Positions 11,231-22,815 of a stretch of DNA of 64,000 nt are shown piece by piece (the first letter of the stretch is position 1; each line of letters begins with the position of its first letter). This DNA is from Petrosia ficiformis (Eukaryota; Porifera; Demospongiae; Haplosclerida; Petrosiidae). The notes under the pieces were generated by a model, which saw only the letters and a program-made list of their open reading frames with translations, had not been told where the DNA came from and did not search any database. A program made the position numbers and the translations under genes. Location of the stretch: assembly GCA_947044365.1 (NCBI GenBank), contig OX345641.1, forward strand, positions 4,558,460 through 4,622,459, read 5' to 3'.

Positions 11231-12165
11231 TTTTTTTTCTCTATATACACTTGTTGTGTAAGTGTAATTTCAATCCATATTGCTTCATTATTGATCAAGT
11301 TACAGTATAATCATGTATTAACCTCATGACATTAAACTATACATAAACATCATTACAACAAACTAATTTTGAGGTCATCGTGAATGTGAACAGAATTTAG
11401 ATGTGATATAAATTACAAAATGATAATGAATGAACACTAAATTATTATAAAGCTGAAAGAGTGGTTTGTTTTAGTATAAAATACAAATATAGGTTCATTT
11501 CTCTGTGCACTATGGACATATAATATTTTATGTGTTGATATCCAGGTCAAGTTTTCATCGGGAGACTCTATAATTCTGTAAATATAATTATATTAAAATA
11601 TATTATTATTAATTAATATCATAATTTATTCATATTTTGTGTTTCCTGTAAACTGTATTAAATTTCACATTATTGTTGGGTTAATGGGCTATTGGTTTAT
11701 CAGGTTATTGGGCTATTGGGCTATTGGTTTATTGGGAATGAGAAAAGACTTAGGTTGTATAATAATTTAAACCTACATGTAAATGATGGAAGTTGTCATT
11801 TAAGATTACAAACCCACAATAATAAACAAGAAGGTACTGTTTATAAGAGCTGTGTGATTTGGAATAAAGTGACCTGTGGAAAGTAGAATTAGGGAAAGGG
11901 AATAACTTAAGTCTCCCTAAAACAATAATAATCACATTCATGATATACATGTATATATCTTGTGGTAGATGATACTAGTGGTAGCCAATACCCAAACATC
12001 TTAACTGATGCTATACCAAGTAATACAGCAGTATCAGTGATATTAATATTATTTTCACTACCATTGTCTTTATAGTGAATACAATATCTTGTTTTAGAAT
12101 AAATACATTTACATGTAACTATTTAAAGGGTGAGTTCTGAAATGGGGCACACCTAACAATTTTTG
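11231..12165. other. AT-rich intron sequence; one degenerate cassette-repeat copy near 11780-11922
   Basis: Mostly unassigned AT-rich DNA with a small array of 'GGGCTATTGGTTTATT' words at 11685-11735. A diverged member of the cassette repeat is seen: 'GAAGTTGTCATTTAAGATTA', 'CAAACCCACAATAATAA', 'TTTATAAG', then an AGGGA...TCCCT stem at about 11894-11917. Confidence 0.45.
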
Positions 12166-12171
12166 TAAATT

Positions 12172-12195
12172 TGGGGGGGGGGGGGGGGGGGGGGG
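12172..12195. repeat. Poly-G tract
   Basis: An uninterrupted run of more than 20 G after AAATTT. Capable of G-quadruplex formation; its length is likely to be unreliable in any assembly. Confidence 0.9.
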
Positions 12196-12293
12196 CATAA
12201 TTAACATGTTTAAAAGTTAAGTTTATAAAATGTCTTATATTTCTTTCAAAAATAAAGTATATTTAGTAACCATGGTAACATACCAGTGTTTTT

Positions 12294-12474
12294 GATAAGC
12301 TCATATGGTGCACCATTGGTCCAAAGAGCTTCTTATTTGGCACTTGGTGCAGTTAATTATCATCTAACAGTATCAATTGTTTGTTAATTGGCTCAGGAGG
12401 TAGTTACTATGATACATACACACAAACCATTGTCAAGGCAATTTGACCCATGCTTCAAAATGTATCAAAAACTA
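12294..12474 (+). mobile_element. MITE family 2 (TIR CAGTGTTTTTGATAAGCTC)
   Basis: Left end CAGTGTTTTTGATAAGC and right end TGTATCAAAAACTATG. The interior ('GCTCATATGGTGCACCATTG', 'GAGCTTCTTATTTGGCACT') matches the longer copy at 15548-15775. No ORF. Confidence 0.7.
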
Positions 12475-12527
12475 TGTAACACAGTGACTGAGTGACAGCT
12501 AATGTTTGTTAAGTCTATTCATAAGAT

Positions 12528-12676
12528 GTTGTATAAACAGGAAATTATTATTCAATGAACTGAACCCACAATAATGAGCCACATAGCTGTGTTTATAAGT
12601 GGAGTTTAAATTCCATTAAGTAGTTCAGGATACACATGTATGTAATTCGAAATTTTTGAATGGGAGTAAAACTCCC
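12528..12676 (+). repeat. Cassette repeat, copy 1
   Basis: Left block about 12528-12610 ('AACCCACAATAATGAGCCAC', 'GTGTTTATAAGTGGAG') is almost identical to copy 2 at 14294. The middle segment 12611-12650 is unlike any other copy. The right block AATTTTTGAA is followed by the hairpin GGGAGTAAAACTCCC at 12662-12676. Confidence 0.75.
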
Positions 12677-12703
12677 AAAGTACATTTTAGAAAATAGAGA
12701 AAA

Positions 12704-13074
12704 GTATCCCTATGATTGCTTGGTGTCCTAGCATTCAGTAATCTCAGCTGACTTTATCAAGCCTACCTATTATAGTTATTATTTTGATTATCTACTTTGT
12801 TTACTTTTTAAAGGACCTTGTCAATATGTTTCAGGTAGAATAGCTAGCTATTAGTTCCAGTTTCTACGTAAGCTACACAGCTTTCTTTCTGCTGGTCTGT
12901 AGAGCTTGAGTGTGCATTCTTTTACGCACCAAACCCATTAATTGACAAAGCCCCCCGGAATGACGTACTTTCTTAACTATGTATACAACGCATACTCGCG
13001 TAAGTGACACAAACATATATATATATACATTAAACCCGTGGAAAGCATTCATAGGGGTGGCCCTACAGGCCACT
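12704..13074 (-). mobile_element. MITE family 1, minus-orientation copy
   Basis: Begins ATCCCTATGATTGCT at 12706 and ends GAAAGCATTCATAGGGGTGG near 13060. The interior matches the 17-kb copy in reverse. It abuts the right block of cassette-repeat copy 1. Confidence 0.72.
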
Positions 13075-13434
13075 CCTAATGTATACTGTCTAAACTTCGT
13101 GGTGAGGATAATTTTTATTTTTATTAAAGTGAGGTAAGTATGATAAAAAATAAAGATAGACACATATCCCAAAAAAATCTGGACCAGCTGGGGTTTGAAC
13201 TCGGGACATTTTGATTATTATTATTATTTGCTACTATAAAATATACAATCAGTATACTTTTCCAAAAATTATCATCTAAGGGTGTGGTTGAATTTACTAA
13301 ATATGGTATGTGTGTTAGTTTTTGGAATCAGTCTTGACTCTAGAATAGGTATGTGATCAAGAGTACATGGCAATTGTCAATCACTGAAATTAATCAATTA
13401 ACAAGTCAGAGTTTGTCAGCCATTTGCATAATTA

Positions 13435-13714
13435 CAGTACCTGACTTTATTAAGTTTACATACTATGATGGGAGCTACACTTTGACTACAGTGTACATTG
13501 TTAGTGAAGTACACTGTACTTCAAATGTACTACACTGTATTACACCTTAGTACAATGTACATGTCATGTACTGTGCTGTCACATACAAATGTAAAGGGAA
13601 TTCACACGTTACAATGATAATTATGATTACGGTACTATAGTACTACTTAGAGTGACTATCACCTTGAAGTTTAGCTCCCATCATAGTATGTAAACTTAAT
13701 AAAGTCAGGTACTG
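13435..13714. mobile_element. MITE family 3: 280 bp, about 50-bp TIRs, TA target (Tc1/mariner-like)
   Basis: Flanked by TA at 13433-13434 and 13715-13716. The ends are CAGTACCTGACTTTATTAAG and the exact reverse complement, with near-perfect pairing continuing for about 50 bases through 'TTTACATACTATGATGGGAG'. Such ends with a TA duplication fit the Tc1/mariner/pogo group. No transposase. Confidence 0.88.
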
Positions 13715-13716
13715 TA

Positions 13717-14293
13717 CATGTGTATATGCATGTAATGTGACATTATTAAATAAACGTATTCTAATAATGTACATTATTATTAGAGCTGAGATGATTAATC
13801 AATAACTCTTCTGATTATCGATTATAAGTCTATGATCGATTATGCAAATGGCATAGTTTTGAAACATGTGACAGCAACTCATGTACAATATGGAAGTGAC
13901 AGGAAGCCTTTTTGATCATCAAGTGGTAGGTGTTTCCTGCATTAAGTGACTTAATCGGCCTAATTAATTTAACTGATGATTACCAATCAATTTGAAGTTA
14001 GCAATAATTGATTTCAGAATCTCAACCAATTCCCAGCCCTAATTATTATGAAACACCTTTCAAAGTTGTTTTTTGTGAAGGAGAGTACACATACATTTGT
14101 AACTCACAACTTGTCACAAAACATCATGATTTTACTGTTTCTAATTATAAACTAAGGACATGTGTATTATGTGGAAGTAGGTGCAATGTAGTTTAATTTA
14201 GTTGCTAACATACCATCCTAATCTTGTTTCCATGTCTTTTTGGTTTTGACATCTCTTTCATGAAAATTTTGTATCTCAAACATATTCATAGTA
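13717..14293. other. Unassigned AT-rich intron sequence
   Basis: Contains 'GAGATGATTAATCAATAACT' (13790-13830), a block recurring at about 19660, 22990, 24860 and 27820 as part of a retroelement relic. Nothing coding recognised. Confidence 0.35.
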
Positions 14294-14450
14294 ATGTTGT
14301 ATAAACAGGAAATTTTTATTCAATGAACTGAACCCACAATAATGAGCCACATAGCTGTGTTTATAAGTGGAGTTTAAAGTGAACAATGAGTTGCTAATAT
14401 CTAGTGGTGTTCGACCATTCTTAAAATTTTTGGGAGGGAATAAAAGTCCC
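14294..14450 (+). repeat. Cassette repeat, copy 2
   Basis: Left block 14294-14378 is nearly identical to copy 1. The middle segment 14379-14422 differs entirely. The right block AAAATTTTTGG is followed by GGGAATAAAAGTCCC at 14436-14450, which keeps a 4-bp GGGA/TCCC stem. A TTAA/AATC tetranucleotide run follows at 14458-14505. Confidence 0.75.
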
Positions 14451-15156
14451 TAAATGATGAATTAATTAATTAATTAATTAATCAATCAATCAATCAATTA
14501 ATACAATACCCAAAATGATGTCCAGAATATTAGTGAATTAGTACTATGATATAGGTGTGTGCAATTAAATTGACTAATCAATTAATTGTTGTTATTTATA
14601 TTAATCGGTTCAAACCAATGTTGAAATCTTTATTCAGTACTATTCGATAATCAATTAATTGTGATACTACAAAATCACAAACATTGATAATCGCACACCC
14701 ACTACTCTGAGCATAGCATACACAGTTAGTTGATCATATGGTTTAACATGAGAACCTGAATAATTAATAATTTTGACACACTTTCAGTCACATACACCTT
14801 CAGTACCAGGGCATGGACTCCATATGTGACACATATTGCTTGGGTGAAATGGAGAAACGAAAATGAGAAACGAGGAAACATGGGTTTATCACAGTGATTG
14901 AACCCTAAAAATGATATGAATACTGCCTCACTGCGCTCAGTAGCTAGAGGGCTCGCACTGCACGCCTTGTCCCTATCGCCTTCATTCCCACTAAAGCTAA
15001 TTTAATCACATGATTTTAACAAAATTCATAGTTCATTTGATTCGTAGTCCGTGACACAGTCCATGTTTTCTATCTAACCCCTTCAGTACACCCTATGCTC
15101 CCTTAGTCATGCCCATGCTGAAATAACCACTACTACCTTAATTATTAATAAAATTT

Positions 15157-15330
15157 GGAGCTCACTCCCCTCAAAAATTGTTATTTGTAATGGACAATCC
15201 TCAGACTCAGACATGTATATAAGTGTTAAAACTGCTTTCCCCATATATACACAGCTTTGGTCCTCATCATTGTGGGTTTACAATATTTTATGATAACTTC
15301 CTGTACAATCTCATGAATCTTGTTTTGTGG
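15157..15330 (-). repeat. Cassette repeat, copy 3 (minus orientation)
   Basis: Reading the minus strand: left block about 15330-15241 ('CAATGATGAGGACCAAAGCT', then GTGTATATATGGGG), unique middle about 15236-15181, right block AATTTTTGAGGGGAG with a GGAG-TGAG-CTCC hairpin at 15157-15170. A second left block without an evident right partner lies at about 15370-15440. Confidence 0.7.
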
Positions 15331-15547
15331 TTGTTGAGTCACTCAGGCAAAGTACTGTTGCTTTAGACTGCTTTCACACAGCTTTGGTCCTCATCATTGT
15401 GGGTTTACAATATTTAATGATAACTTCCTGTACAATCTATAACCCTAATTGTATGCTACATGTATAATTGCATAATAATTTGAGTACAGTATGTGTAATA
15501 CCTTGCCTACATGTATAATTGATAGTGATCAGGGGATACCATTGCAA

Positions 15548-15775
15548 CAGTGTTTTTGATAAGCTCATATGGTGCACCATTGACCCATAGAGCTTCTTAT
15601 TTGGCACTGCACAGTTCTCTCTTTGGACCAGATGGCACAGTTAATTATGATTATATTGTCACTAACAGCATTAACTCTTAAGTTAATCGGCTCAAGATGT
15701 ATATATTCCCAATTGGACATAATAATCGTTGTTGAGCCAATTTGGCCCATGCTTCAAAAATTATCAAAAACTCTG
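15548..15775 (+). mobile_element. MITE family 2, longest copy
   Basis: Ends CAGTGTTTTTGATAAGCTC and ATTATCAAAAACTCTG are imperfect inverted repeats. It shares interior blocks with 12294-12474 and with fragments near 29413-29560 and 34190-34330. No ORF. Confidence 0.72.
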
Positions 15776-16238
15776 CATGGCAACTATTTATTTTAGTTAG
15801 GTGTATATTTTACATATACCAAATTCAATTGTTAAAACATAACATTATAAACCATGTATAGTTGACTAGTATACCATCTGCTGGTATTTGGAATCTTATG
15901 TATTAAGTGAATGTACTTACATGTACATGTACATTACTGTATACATGTATACATGTATAACTAATATAATAATGGTCTTACTGCAAGTAAATAATAGTTA
16001 TAATATATGCAATTGAAAATACTGTAACACTTAATCTTGAGCCATAATTATACTCTCAAAACAAGTGTCATCTTTTTTTTAAATGAGCTTATCATAGACC
16101 GTGTCAATGAGTATTTGCAATATCGCCACCTTTAGACAATAATCACAAAACATAATTTTTAATATCACCCAACCCTAATAGCCAAGTAATATTGCTTTAT
16201 CATGTACCTTTTCTTTACTACTGAATACTAAAAATTAT

Positions 16239-16408
16239 GAAACCACAAAATGAGATTCATAACATTGCACAGGAAGTTGTCCTACCATATTGTAAACCCA
16301 CAATGATGAGGAGCTAAATGCTGTTTATAAGGAGGTACATGTAAATGCCATCAGGAATGTAACATAATACGAGAATTGCGCAAATTTTTGGAAGGGAGCG
16401 AAACTCCC
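16239..16408 (+). repeat. Cassette repeat, copy 4
   Basis: Left block 16239-16335 ('ACCACAAAATGAGATTCATA', 'TGTAAACCCACAATGATGAG'), unique middle 16336-16381, right block AAATTTTTGGAA and hairpin GGGAGCGAAACTCCC at 16394-16408. A related left block with a decayed right side follows immediately at 16459-16620. Confidence 0.72.
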
Positions 16409-16659
16409 ACATTTCATTAATAATTAATACACTGCCATACTAAAACCTACATGTACCTCATGAAACCACAAAATGAGATTCATGAGATTGTACAGGAAAT
16501 GGTCATAACATTGTAAACCCACAATCATGAGGACCAAAGCTGTGTATAATGAGGTAGATGTCTGATACAGTGTATATCATATGAGGAATTGTGCAATTTG
16601 TAGCAAACATTCAACATTTCGTTATATACATTTCATGTTTTATGTTTCAAACTGATAGT

Positions 16660-16997
16660 GAAGGAGGAGACTCAAGTTAAATTGAAATGATATAATCATG
16701 ATTTTGATGTTTTAGGAATTATGGATTGTATAATGGTTAATAGTGACCACAAAGCAATCATAAGGATACTTTTCTCTATAATTACTCCTTCATTAGTACA
16801 CAGTATCATGTATATTGATCAAACTATTACATGTACAAATTATACATTACAAGTATACTTGATTCAGTTGATTACCATACTATACAGGGTTTCATATAGC
16901 AAGCTGTGGGGGGAGGGGAGGATATCCCCAGGAGCAGTATGTTTAGCATGATTGATTCTTTCCCCTCCCAAACAAAAAATTTCATATGGAACCCTAC
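16660..16997 (+). repeat. Diverged third copy of the 910-bp duplicated unit (first part)
   Basis: Matches 21430-21870 in blocks such as 'GGTTAATAGTGACCACAAAG', 'TATTGATCAAA' and 'TCAGTTGATTACCATACTAT'. The rest of the unit resumes at about 18095-18360. About 1.1 kb containing a MITE separates the two parts. Confidence 0.6.
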
Positions 16998-17812
16998 TAC
17001 AATTTTATACATGTATAGATAATTATATATATATTACTATATTTATGTATAAATTATAATGTATATTCTATTTATATGTAATATAATGATAAGTGTGTTA
17101 CCATGGCAACGCTTTGATGCAGTTTGGTGTATATTTTTATGGCCTGTAGGGCCATCCCTATAATTGCTTTCCCATGGGTTCGAACTATATATATATATAT
17201 AATTTTTATATATAATTATATATATATATTTTTTTTCTTGTGTCCACTTGCGCGAGTATGCGTTGTATACGTAGTTAAGGAAGTTGCGTCATTCCCGGGG
17301 GCTCGGTCAATTAATGGGTGTGGCGCGTAAAAGAACGCACGCTCGAACTCTACACGACCAGCAGGAAGAAAGCTGCCTGTAGCTAAGTAGCTTACGCAGA
17401 AACTGGAACTAGTAGCTAGCTATTCTGCCTGAAATATATTCCTAAAGTTCTACAAGGTCCTTTGAAAGGTCAGGAGAGTAGATAATCAAATAATAACTAT
17501 AATAAGCTGATGTGTTTTAGGCATGATAAAGTCAGCCATGATTACTGAATGCTGGACACCACAAAGCAGTCATATGGATACTTTTGTCTTCACTTAAATT
17601 TGTAAAGCAATCATAGGGATGTTTTTTTTCTCTATATATACACATGTACTTGTTCCACAAAAAATTTCATATGGAACCCTACTACAATTTATACATGTAT
17701 ATATATATATTACTATATTTATGTATAAATTATAATGTATATTCTATTTATATGTAATATAATAAGTGTGTTGCCATGGCAACGATTTGATGCAGTTAGG
17801 TGTATATTTTTC
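16978..17812. repeat. About 150-bp direct repeats flanking a MITE
   Basis: Blocks 16978-17137 and 17653-17812 share 'TTTCATATGGAACCCTACTA', 'TTATGTATAAATTATAATGT' and 'CCATGGCAACG.TTTGATGCA'. The MITE family 1 copy occupies the space between them. Confidence 0.7.
17138..17622 (+). mobile_element. MITE family 1, uninterrupted reference copy
   Basis: TIR-like ends ATCCCTATAATTGCTTT (17153-17169) and AAAGCAATCATAGGGAT (17604-17620). The interior has a TA-rich stretch, 'GCGCGAGTATGCGTTGTATA', 'GGGGGCTCGGTCAATTAATG' and 'GCCATGATTACTGAATGCTG'. Other copies or fragments are at 1659, 3482, 10163, 12704, 40790, 50510, 53270, 56295 and 61615. It includes a B-box-like GGTTCGAAC near 17178, but the inverted ends argue for a DNA element. 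Confidence 0.78.
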
Positions 17813-18247
17813 CACTTGGAATTTTATGATACATATTAATGTGTATACTCAAGATCTCTCTTGAGGGACAGGTAATCACTGTACCTGTTCCTGTGACAAG
17901 CTACATAGTGAAGCTAATTGCAGCAGCTATCGCTTACAGTAGTCAGGTGTGACATTGTCCACACAAAGGTCAGCCCACACCTGATTATGCTTTCTGTACT
18001 CGTACAACTTTCTGTAGTTTCACTAGCTTATCACATAATCTTGAGGGACAGAGGATACGTGATGTTTAGCTGATATTCAGTATAATAATGATTGCTTTCC
18101 TTTTGTATCAAAATTCCTTTACTTCCTAATGAAGTTCCTACATGTATATAAGATGGAATTGATATCAAAAAGTATATAATATATTTGATCTCTAAAGGAT
18201 CAGCCTGCTGTGCACAGAGCAAATGAAATTGAGCATCTAAGATTGCA

Positions 18248-18435
18248 TATGTCATAACAAACCACAAAATGAGATTCATGAAATTGTACAGGAAGTTATC
18301 ATAGCATATTGTAAACCCACAATGATGAGGACCAAAGCTGTGTATATAAGGGGAAAGCTTCTCTGCACTGTGCAGTCATAAATATGAATAATAATTAGTT
18401 AAATGGAGAAATTTTTGAAAGGGAGTAAACCTCCC
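18248..18435 (+). repeat. Cassette repeat, copy 5
   Basis: Left block 18258-18359 ends in TATATAAGGGGAAAGCT. Middle segment about 18360-18408 is unique. The right block AAATTTTTGAAA and hairpin GGGAGTAAACCTCCC lie at 18421-18435, followed by GATAATTAGGC as in copies 7 and 10. Confidence 0.78.
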
Positions 18436-18692
18436 AAAATAATTATGTTGATAATTAGGCAATAAAGTTTGAAAAGGGATTATGGTACACATACCAATTT
18501 ACCTCACATAATCAGTTAATATCCTTTATTGCCAATCATTGTGTAATTAATACCTTATCTCTTAGTGATGGGAGAGTGGATAGATACCATAGCAACTTTT
18601 TGATGTGGTTAGGTCACTTACAATGTAGATTTATTAATGTATACATGTATATACTCCTTACCAAAGTTCAATTTTCAAATCATAGTAATAAT

Positions 18693-19034
18693 GCAGTACT
18701 TGACAGTGTGCATACTATCACTATACTTCCATTGACTACAGTGTACATTGTTGGTGAAGTACACTGTGCTTTGAATTTATTACAGTGTTAGACCTTAGTA
18801 CTATGCTGTCACATACAAATGTAAAGGGAATTGCACACATTACTATGATAATATGATTACAGTACAAAGTAGTACTATAGTACTACTTAGAAGTACAGTT
18901 GATTATCACCTTATTAAAGTGTAGCTCCCGTCATAATTATTATGTAAACTTAATAAAGTCAAGTCCAGTTGACTATCACATTATTTAAGTGTAGCTCCCA
19001 TCAAAGTATGTAAATTTAATAAAGTCAGGTACTA
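18693..19034. mobile_element. MITE family 3 copy with a duplicated right end
   Basis: Starts CAGTACTTGAC and shares 'TGACTACAGTGTACATTGTT' and 'CACATACAAATGTAAAGGGA' with 13435-13714. The right terminal segment occurs twice in tandem (about 18900-18962 and 18965-19034). Confidence 0.7.
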
Positions 19035-19044
19035 TATTATAACT

Positions 19045-19580
19045 AGGAATACGTATGTGCAGGACTGCCTCGCTGGCACTAAACTGTAGTCAATTATCCA
19101 GAAAGGTGTGGTTTTAGACACACAATGGTATAACTATTTGTCTTTGACACTTGTAATGGCAGGAAAGAAGAGAGAATTTAGTGACTTGCCATCTTGTGAT
19201 CCTTGCGATGATGCTAACAAAAATGGGATTGTCTTGCCTCTCGTTCACTCTCATCTAGATCTTGTTGTTTCTGTTCTCTACCTCTTAATTTATCCTCTGT
19301 CTTGGCCTCTTCTGTAGCTTCCACTCTTTGCTTCTTTTTTTTTTATCAGTGTAGTAGGCGTCGAAGGCGTGCTGTAGGTCCCTCACTCATCTCTATATTA
19401 GAGCAGTATGCCATCACCAGTACACGCAGTCAACTGATCAGCATGCCCTGTGGTTGTATGTTTAATTATTGGATTCTTAAGCGTGACAGAACCACATGTA
19501 TTTATATATATACAAACTAAGGTCAAGATTTCATGATACACTATCGGATTAGTTGCCTCGCACTAAAGTGCATGGCAATT
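19045..19580. other. CpG-richer insert with gene-fragment character
   Basis: Composition differs from its AT-rich surroundings. A plus-strand start ATGGCAGGAAAGAAGAG lies at 19156, and the minus strand is open across a charged segment (EAKTEDKLRGREQ). The right border has 'CTCGCACTAAAGTGCATGG', whose palindrome GCACTAAAGTGC also borders the insert at 26993. Probably debris of a mobile element; no product assigned. Confidence 0.35.
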
Positions 19581-19659
19581 ACAAACCAAGTGTAGTTGGT
19601 GTATATAACAGTATACTACCAGCTGGTGTTTAGAAGTTTATGTGTTATAAGTAGGACTG

Positions 19660-20060
19660 GAATGATTAATCAATTAATTCTTCTCATTATAATTTGTAAG
19701 TCTGGTGGTAATTATTATGCTAATTATTCCAAAAGCATTTGGCAGCAAATAATGTATTGTTCAATAATATTAGGAAAAGACATTTCACACTTGTACCAAG
19801 ATTTTAAGCAGCTGTTAAAGACCATCTATTGCTTAAGAGCGTGGCGGTCTGGGGATGTGAGACTAGTCTATAAGGGATGTGTGTTTTGCAAAATTAAGTA
19901 GAATTGCCATATTTTAGAGAGGTAATATCTCCCTTAGCTCACTAGTCACTAGATGATGAAATTCTATAATTTACTATGTATTAAATCATCATTTACCTAT
20001 TTGTCAATTAGATTAGAAACCTTTGGATGTATATTTGCTCGACTCTCTTCTACAGTAGCA
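19660..20060 (+). repeat. Retroelement relic repeat, copy 1 of 4
   Basis: Shares 'GCGTGGCGGTCTGGGGATG', 'AATTAAGTAGAATTGCCATA' and 'ACTAGATGATGAAATTCTAT' with copies near 22990, 24860 and 27820. All frames are broken here. See the 22990 copy for the coding trace. Confidence 0.55.
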
Positions 20061-20249
20061 TGTACATATATAACTAGAAATCATGACTTTAGGAAGGATA
20101 AGAACAATTATTATTGGATAATAATAAATTATATTGATGAAATTTAGTATCTACATGTGAGAATCTCATAATTAATGATTGCTTTTAAATGATTTGCAAA
20201 ACAGCTAATGAAAAGACTGTTACATGAGAGACTAATGATTGAGTGAACA

Positions 20250-20411
20250 GCCACAAAATGAGATTCATGAGAATTTACAGGAAGTCATCATAAAATATTG
20301 TAAACCCACAATGAGGAGAAGCAAAGCTGTGTATATAAGGGGAAAAGCTAGCCATAAACAAGTCAATTGAAAGATATTCCTCTACAAAATTTTTGAAGGG
20401 AGTAAGCTCCC
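20250..20411 (+). repeat. Cassette repeat, copy 6
   Basis: Left block 20250-20349 ends GTATATAAGGGGAAAAGC. Middle segment about 20350-20385 is unique. Right block AAAATTTTTGAA and hairpin GGGAG-TAAG-CTCCC at 20398-20411, followed by 'ATTATTAATAATTAA'. Confidence 0.78.
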
Positions 20412-20779
20412 AAATATTATTAATAATTAAACTAGTAGTGGTTTGTATTACACAAGCATGACTGGAGGGAGTATAAGGTGTACTGAAGGTGTGACCAAAA
20501 GTGTGTCAAAATTATTAATTATTCAGGTCGTATTATAATCAAGTGTGGTATGCTCAGAGTATTAATTTTAGTATTCACAAATATTGCAGACTATTGAATA
20601 ATATAAAGTAGCTAAGTGATGAATAAAAGAATGGTGTCCAAAATTGTTGTCAAATATATTTAATTAGTTTTATGAATGGTTCTTAGGCTTTCTATACAAA
20701 AGTGGCTGAGCAATGAAACAGATACTGTTTCACAGTATATCTTTGAATGAGACTGTGATGGTCCTCTTGAATACTTAAA

Positions 20780-21135
20780 TTCTGTTGTACCTATATAATA
20801 CTGGTATAGGTAAATGTATAGGTACCTATACCAAGATATACATGTAGGTAAATATAGGGCAGATACGAATACTTTACAGACCAAGTTTTGAAGCTTTATA
20901 GTACTATTTTACTGTAGGAAAAGATTGATACAACAGTCAGAATCATATTTTTTTAAAAACTATTTCCATCAGAAATTGCTATATAGAGCAGGGCTAAAAA
21001 TTAGTGATGTACATGAACATATGCTAGAAAAAGGAATGAACACATGTATATAGGTATAGGTATAGGTATAGGCAGTTTTAGTTGCCTATAATATCTGTAT
21101 CTGAATTATAGGCAAAACCTAGTATAGGTACAACA
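20780..21135. repeat. TATAGG hexanucleotide clusters
   Basis: Short imperfect runs of GGTATAGGTA/TACCTATACC in both orientations at about 20788-20850 and 21050-21075. No coding content. Confidence 0.6.
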
Positions 21136-21285
21136 CTAGTTGTACCCTTCATAAACACTGTATGTGTATCATAAATATTGTATATACTATTCTATACGTT
21201 ATACATACATGTACAAGTATTCAATGGTTACCTGTTGAGCAGTAAATTAAAAAAGTGTCGAGAATTACTTAAATAATGTACAAAT

Positions 21286-22195
21286 TACAAACTACAGTAA
21301 TAGTACTACTACAATATAATGAACTTATTATTTATTATGAGTTTATATCAATTATCATAGAGAATATATAATTATAACGGAATGAATAATTTTAGTCTAC
21401 TAAATTGCATAGTCTTGTTCTTGTGATTAATGATAATTACAATGCACTATTATGTATAGTGAAGGGGAGATACAAAGTACATGTAAATTGATACTGATTT
21501 TGTTATTTTAGGAAATTTTGGATTGTATAAGGGTTAATAGTGACCACAAAGCAATCATAAGGATACTTTTTTCTCTATAATTACTCCTTAATTAGTACAC
21601 AGTATCATGTATATTGATCAAAATATTACATGTACAAATTGTACATTACAAATATACTTGATTCAGTTGATTGCCATACTATACCATATAGCAAGCTGTG
21701 GGGGCAAGAGGATATTCCTCTCCTCTAGATTTTAGACCAATCAACATCTCATCTACAAGCCTTCTGGGGCACCAGAAGCAACCTCACATTTTGAAAACTT
21801 ACTTGGGGATTACATCCTCAACAATTCCAAGGAGCAGTGTGTTTTGCATGATTGATTCTTTCTCCTCCCAAACAAAAAAGTCCCGTATCAAACCGTGCTA
21901 CAATTTTACACGTTTTCCTTTTGTATCAAAATTCCTCGGCTTAGTAATAATGAAGTTACTGTATAAGATGGAATTGATATCAACAAGTATATAATATATT
22001 TGATCTCTACAGGATCAGCCTGCTGTGCACAGAGCAAATGAAATTCAGTATCTAAGTTTGCCTTCATGTTTGTGTAGCATATGTCATAACAAACCACAAA
22101 ATGAGATTCATAAGATTGTACAGGAAGTTATCATAACATATTGTAAACCCACAATGATGTGGACTAAAGCTGTGTATATAAGAAGAAAGATTTTT
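21286..22195 (+). repeat. 910-bp duplicated unit, copy A
   Basis: About 99 percent identical by eye to 25821-26731, including a shared 98-codon open frame that shows only repeat-type sequence and no recognised domain. It ends inside the cassette repeat, just after TATATAAG, where identity to copy B stops abruptly. Confidence 0.88.
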
Positions 22196-22272
22196 CTTTG
22201 TAAGAGTTAACCTACTTGTATTGTAATCAATCAGCTATTTGTTTGGAATTTTTGAAAGGGAGCAAATCTCCC
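22095..22272 (+). repeat. Cassette repeat, copy 7
   Basis: Left block 22095-22192 is the right end of the 910-bp unit. Middle segment about 22198-22245 is unrelated to that of copy 10, although the left blocks match almost exactly. Hairpin GGGAGCAAATCTCCC at 22258-22272. Confidence 0.8.
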
Positions 22273-22499
22273 CAAGTACATTGATAATTAGGCTAGACGT
22301 TTAACAAATTAAGTGATTATGGTATATAGATTAATACTTTATCCTCTAACTATGTACCTTAAAGTAACTTTTTGAAGTGGGTACTAAATTTTGCAAATGT
22401 TTGTGGTTTTGGGTAATACGTTAAATTAAGTACCACTTAAAATTAATTAGGTAGAATAATTGTTATGAATATCATTAACTGAACAATAAAAATCATAGT

Positions 22500-22815
22500 T
22501 CTTCATTACTACTGTCTGATTCCAATTCTTCCAAAATAGTGGCAGCAACATCCTCGTGCTTCCCATTTACTGGTTCAGCAAGTAGTAATTCAAATCTACC
22601 CAATGCAGCCTTGTTTTTCGAGTTAAATGGCGTACAAATGGTAACTTCCACCGGAATTTCGAGTCCACCTCTCAGTTGATAAAAGGCAATCCCTGATAGT
22701 TTATATCACATACTCACACCAGTGATGTTGCTCCATACTGCATGATATACCTTGTTACTCATGATATTTCCTTTGGAAGGTGTCCAATAATCGTTGGGAA
22801 ACTATGTCCAGATAC
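22500..22815 (-). pseudogene. HIRAN-like transposon ORF fragment
   Basis: Minus-strand translation shows VSGHSFPTIIGHLPKEIS, then, after a 25-base GTGAGT...CAG interval, PFYQLRGGLEIPVEVTICTP and an acidic tail ending at a stop (DSSNEEL). The 'VGHLP...GGLEIP' pattern resembles HIRAN-like modules found in invertebrate mobile elements. A stop interrupts the first part, so I treat it as a relic. Its 3' end is found again at 27420-27490. Confidence 0.5.

Noticed and set aside
18310..18360. Hammerhead ribozyme in the cassette-repeat left block (GATGAG ... GGAAA)
   Set aside because: The essential C before UGAUGA is an A in these copies (CAATGATGAG), and stem II and the cleavage triplet could not be placed.
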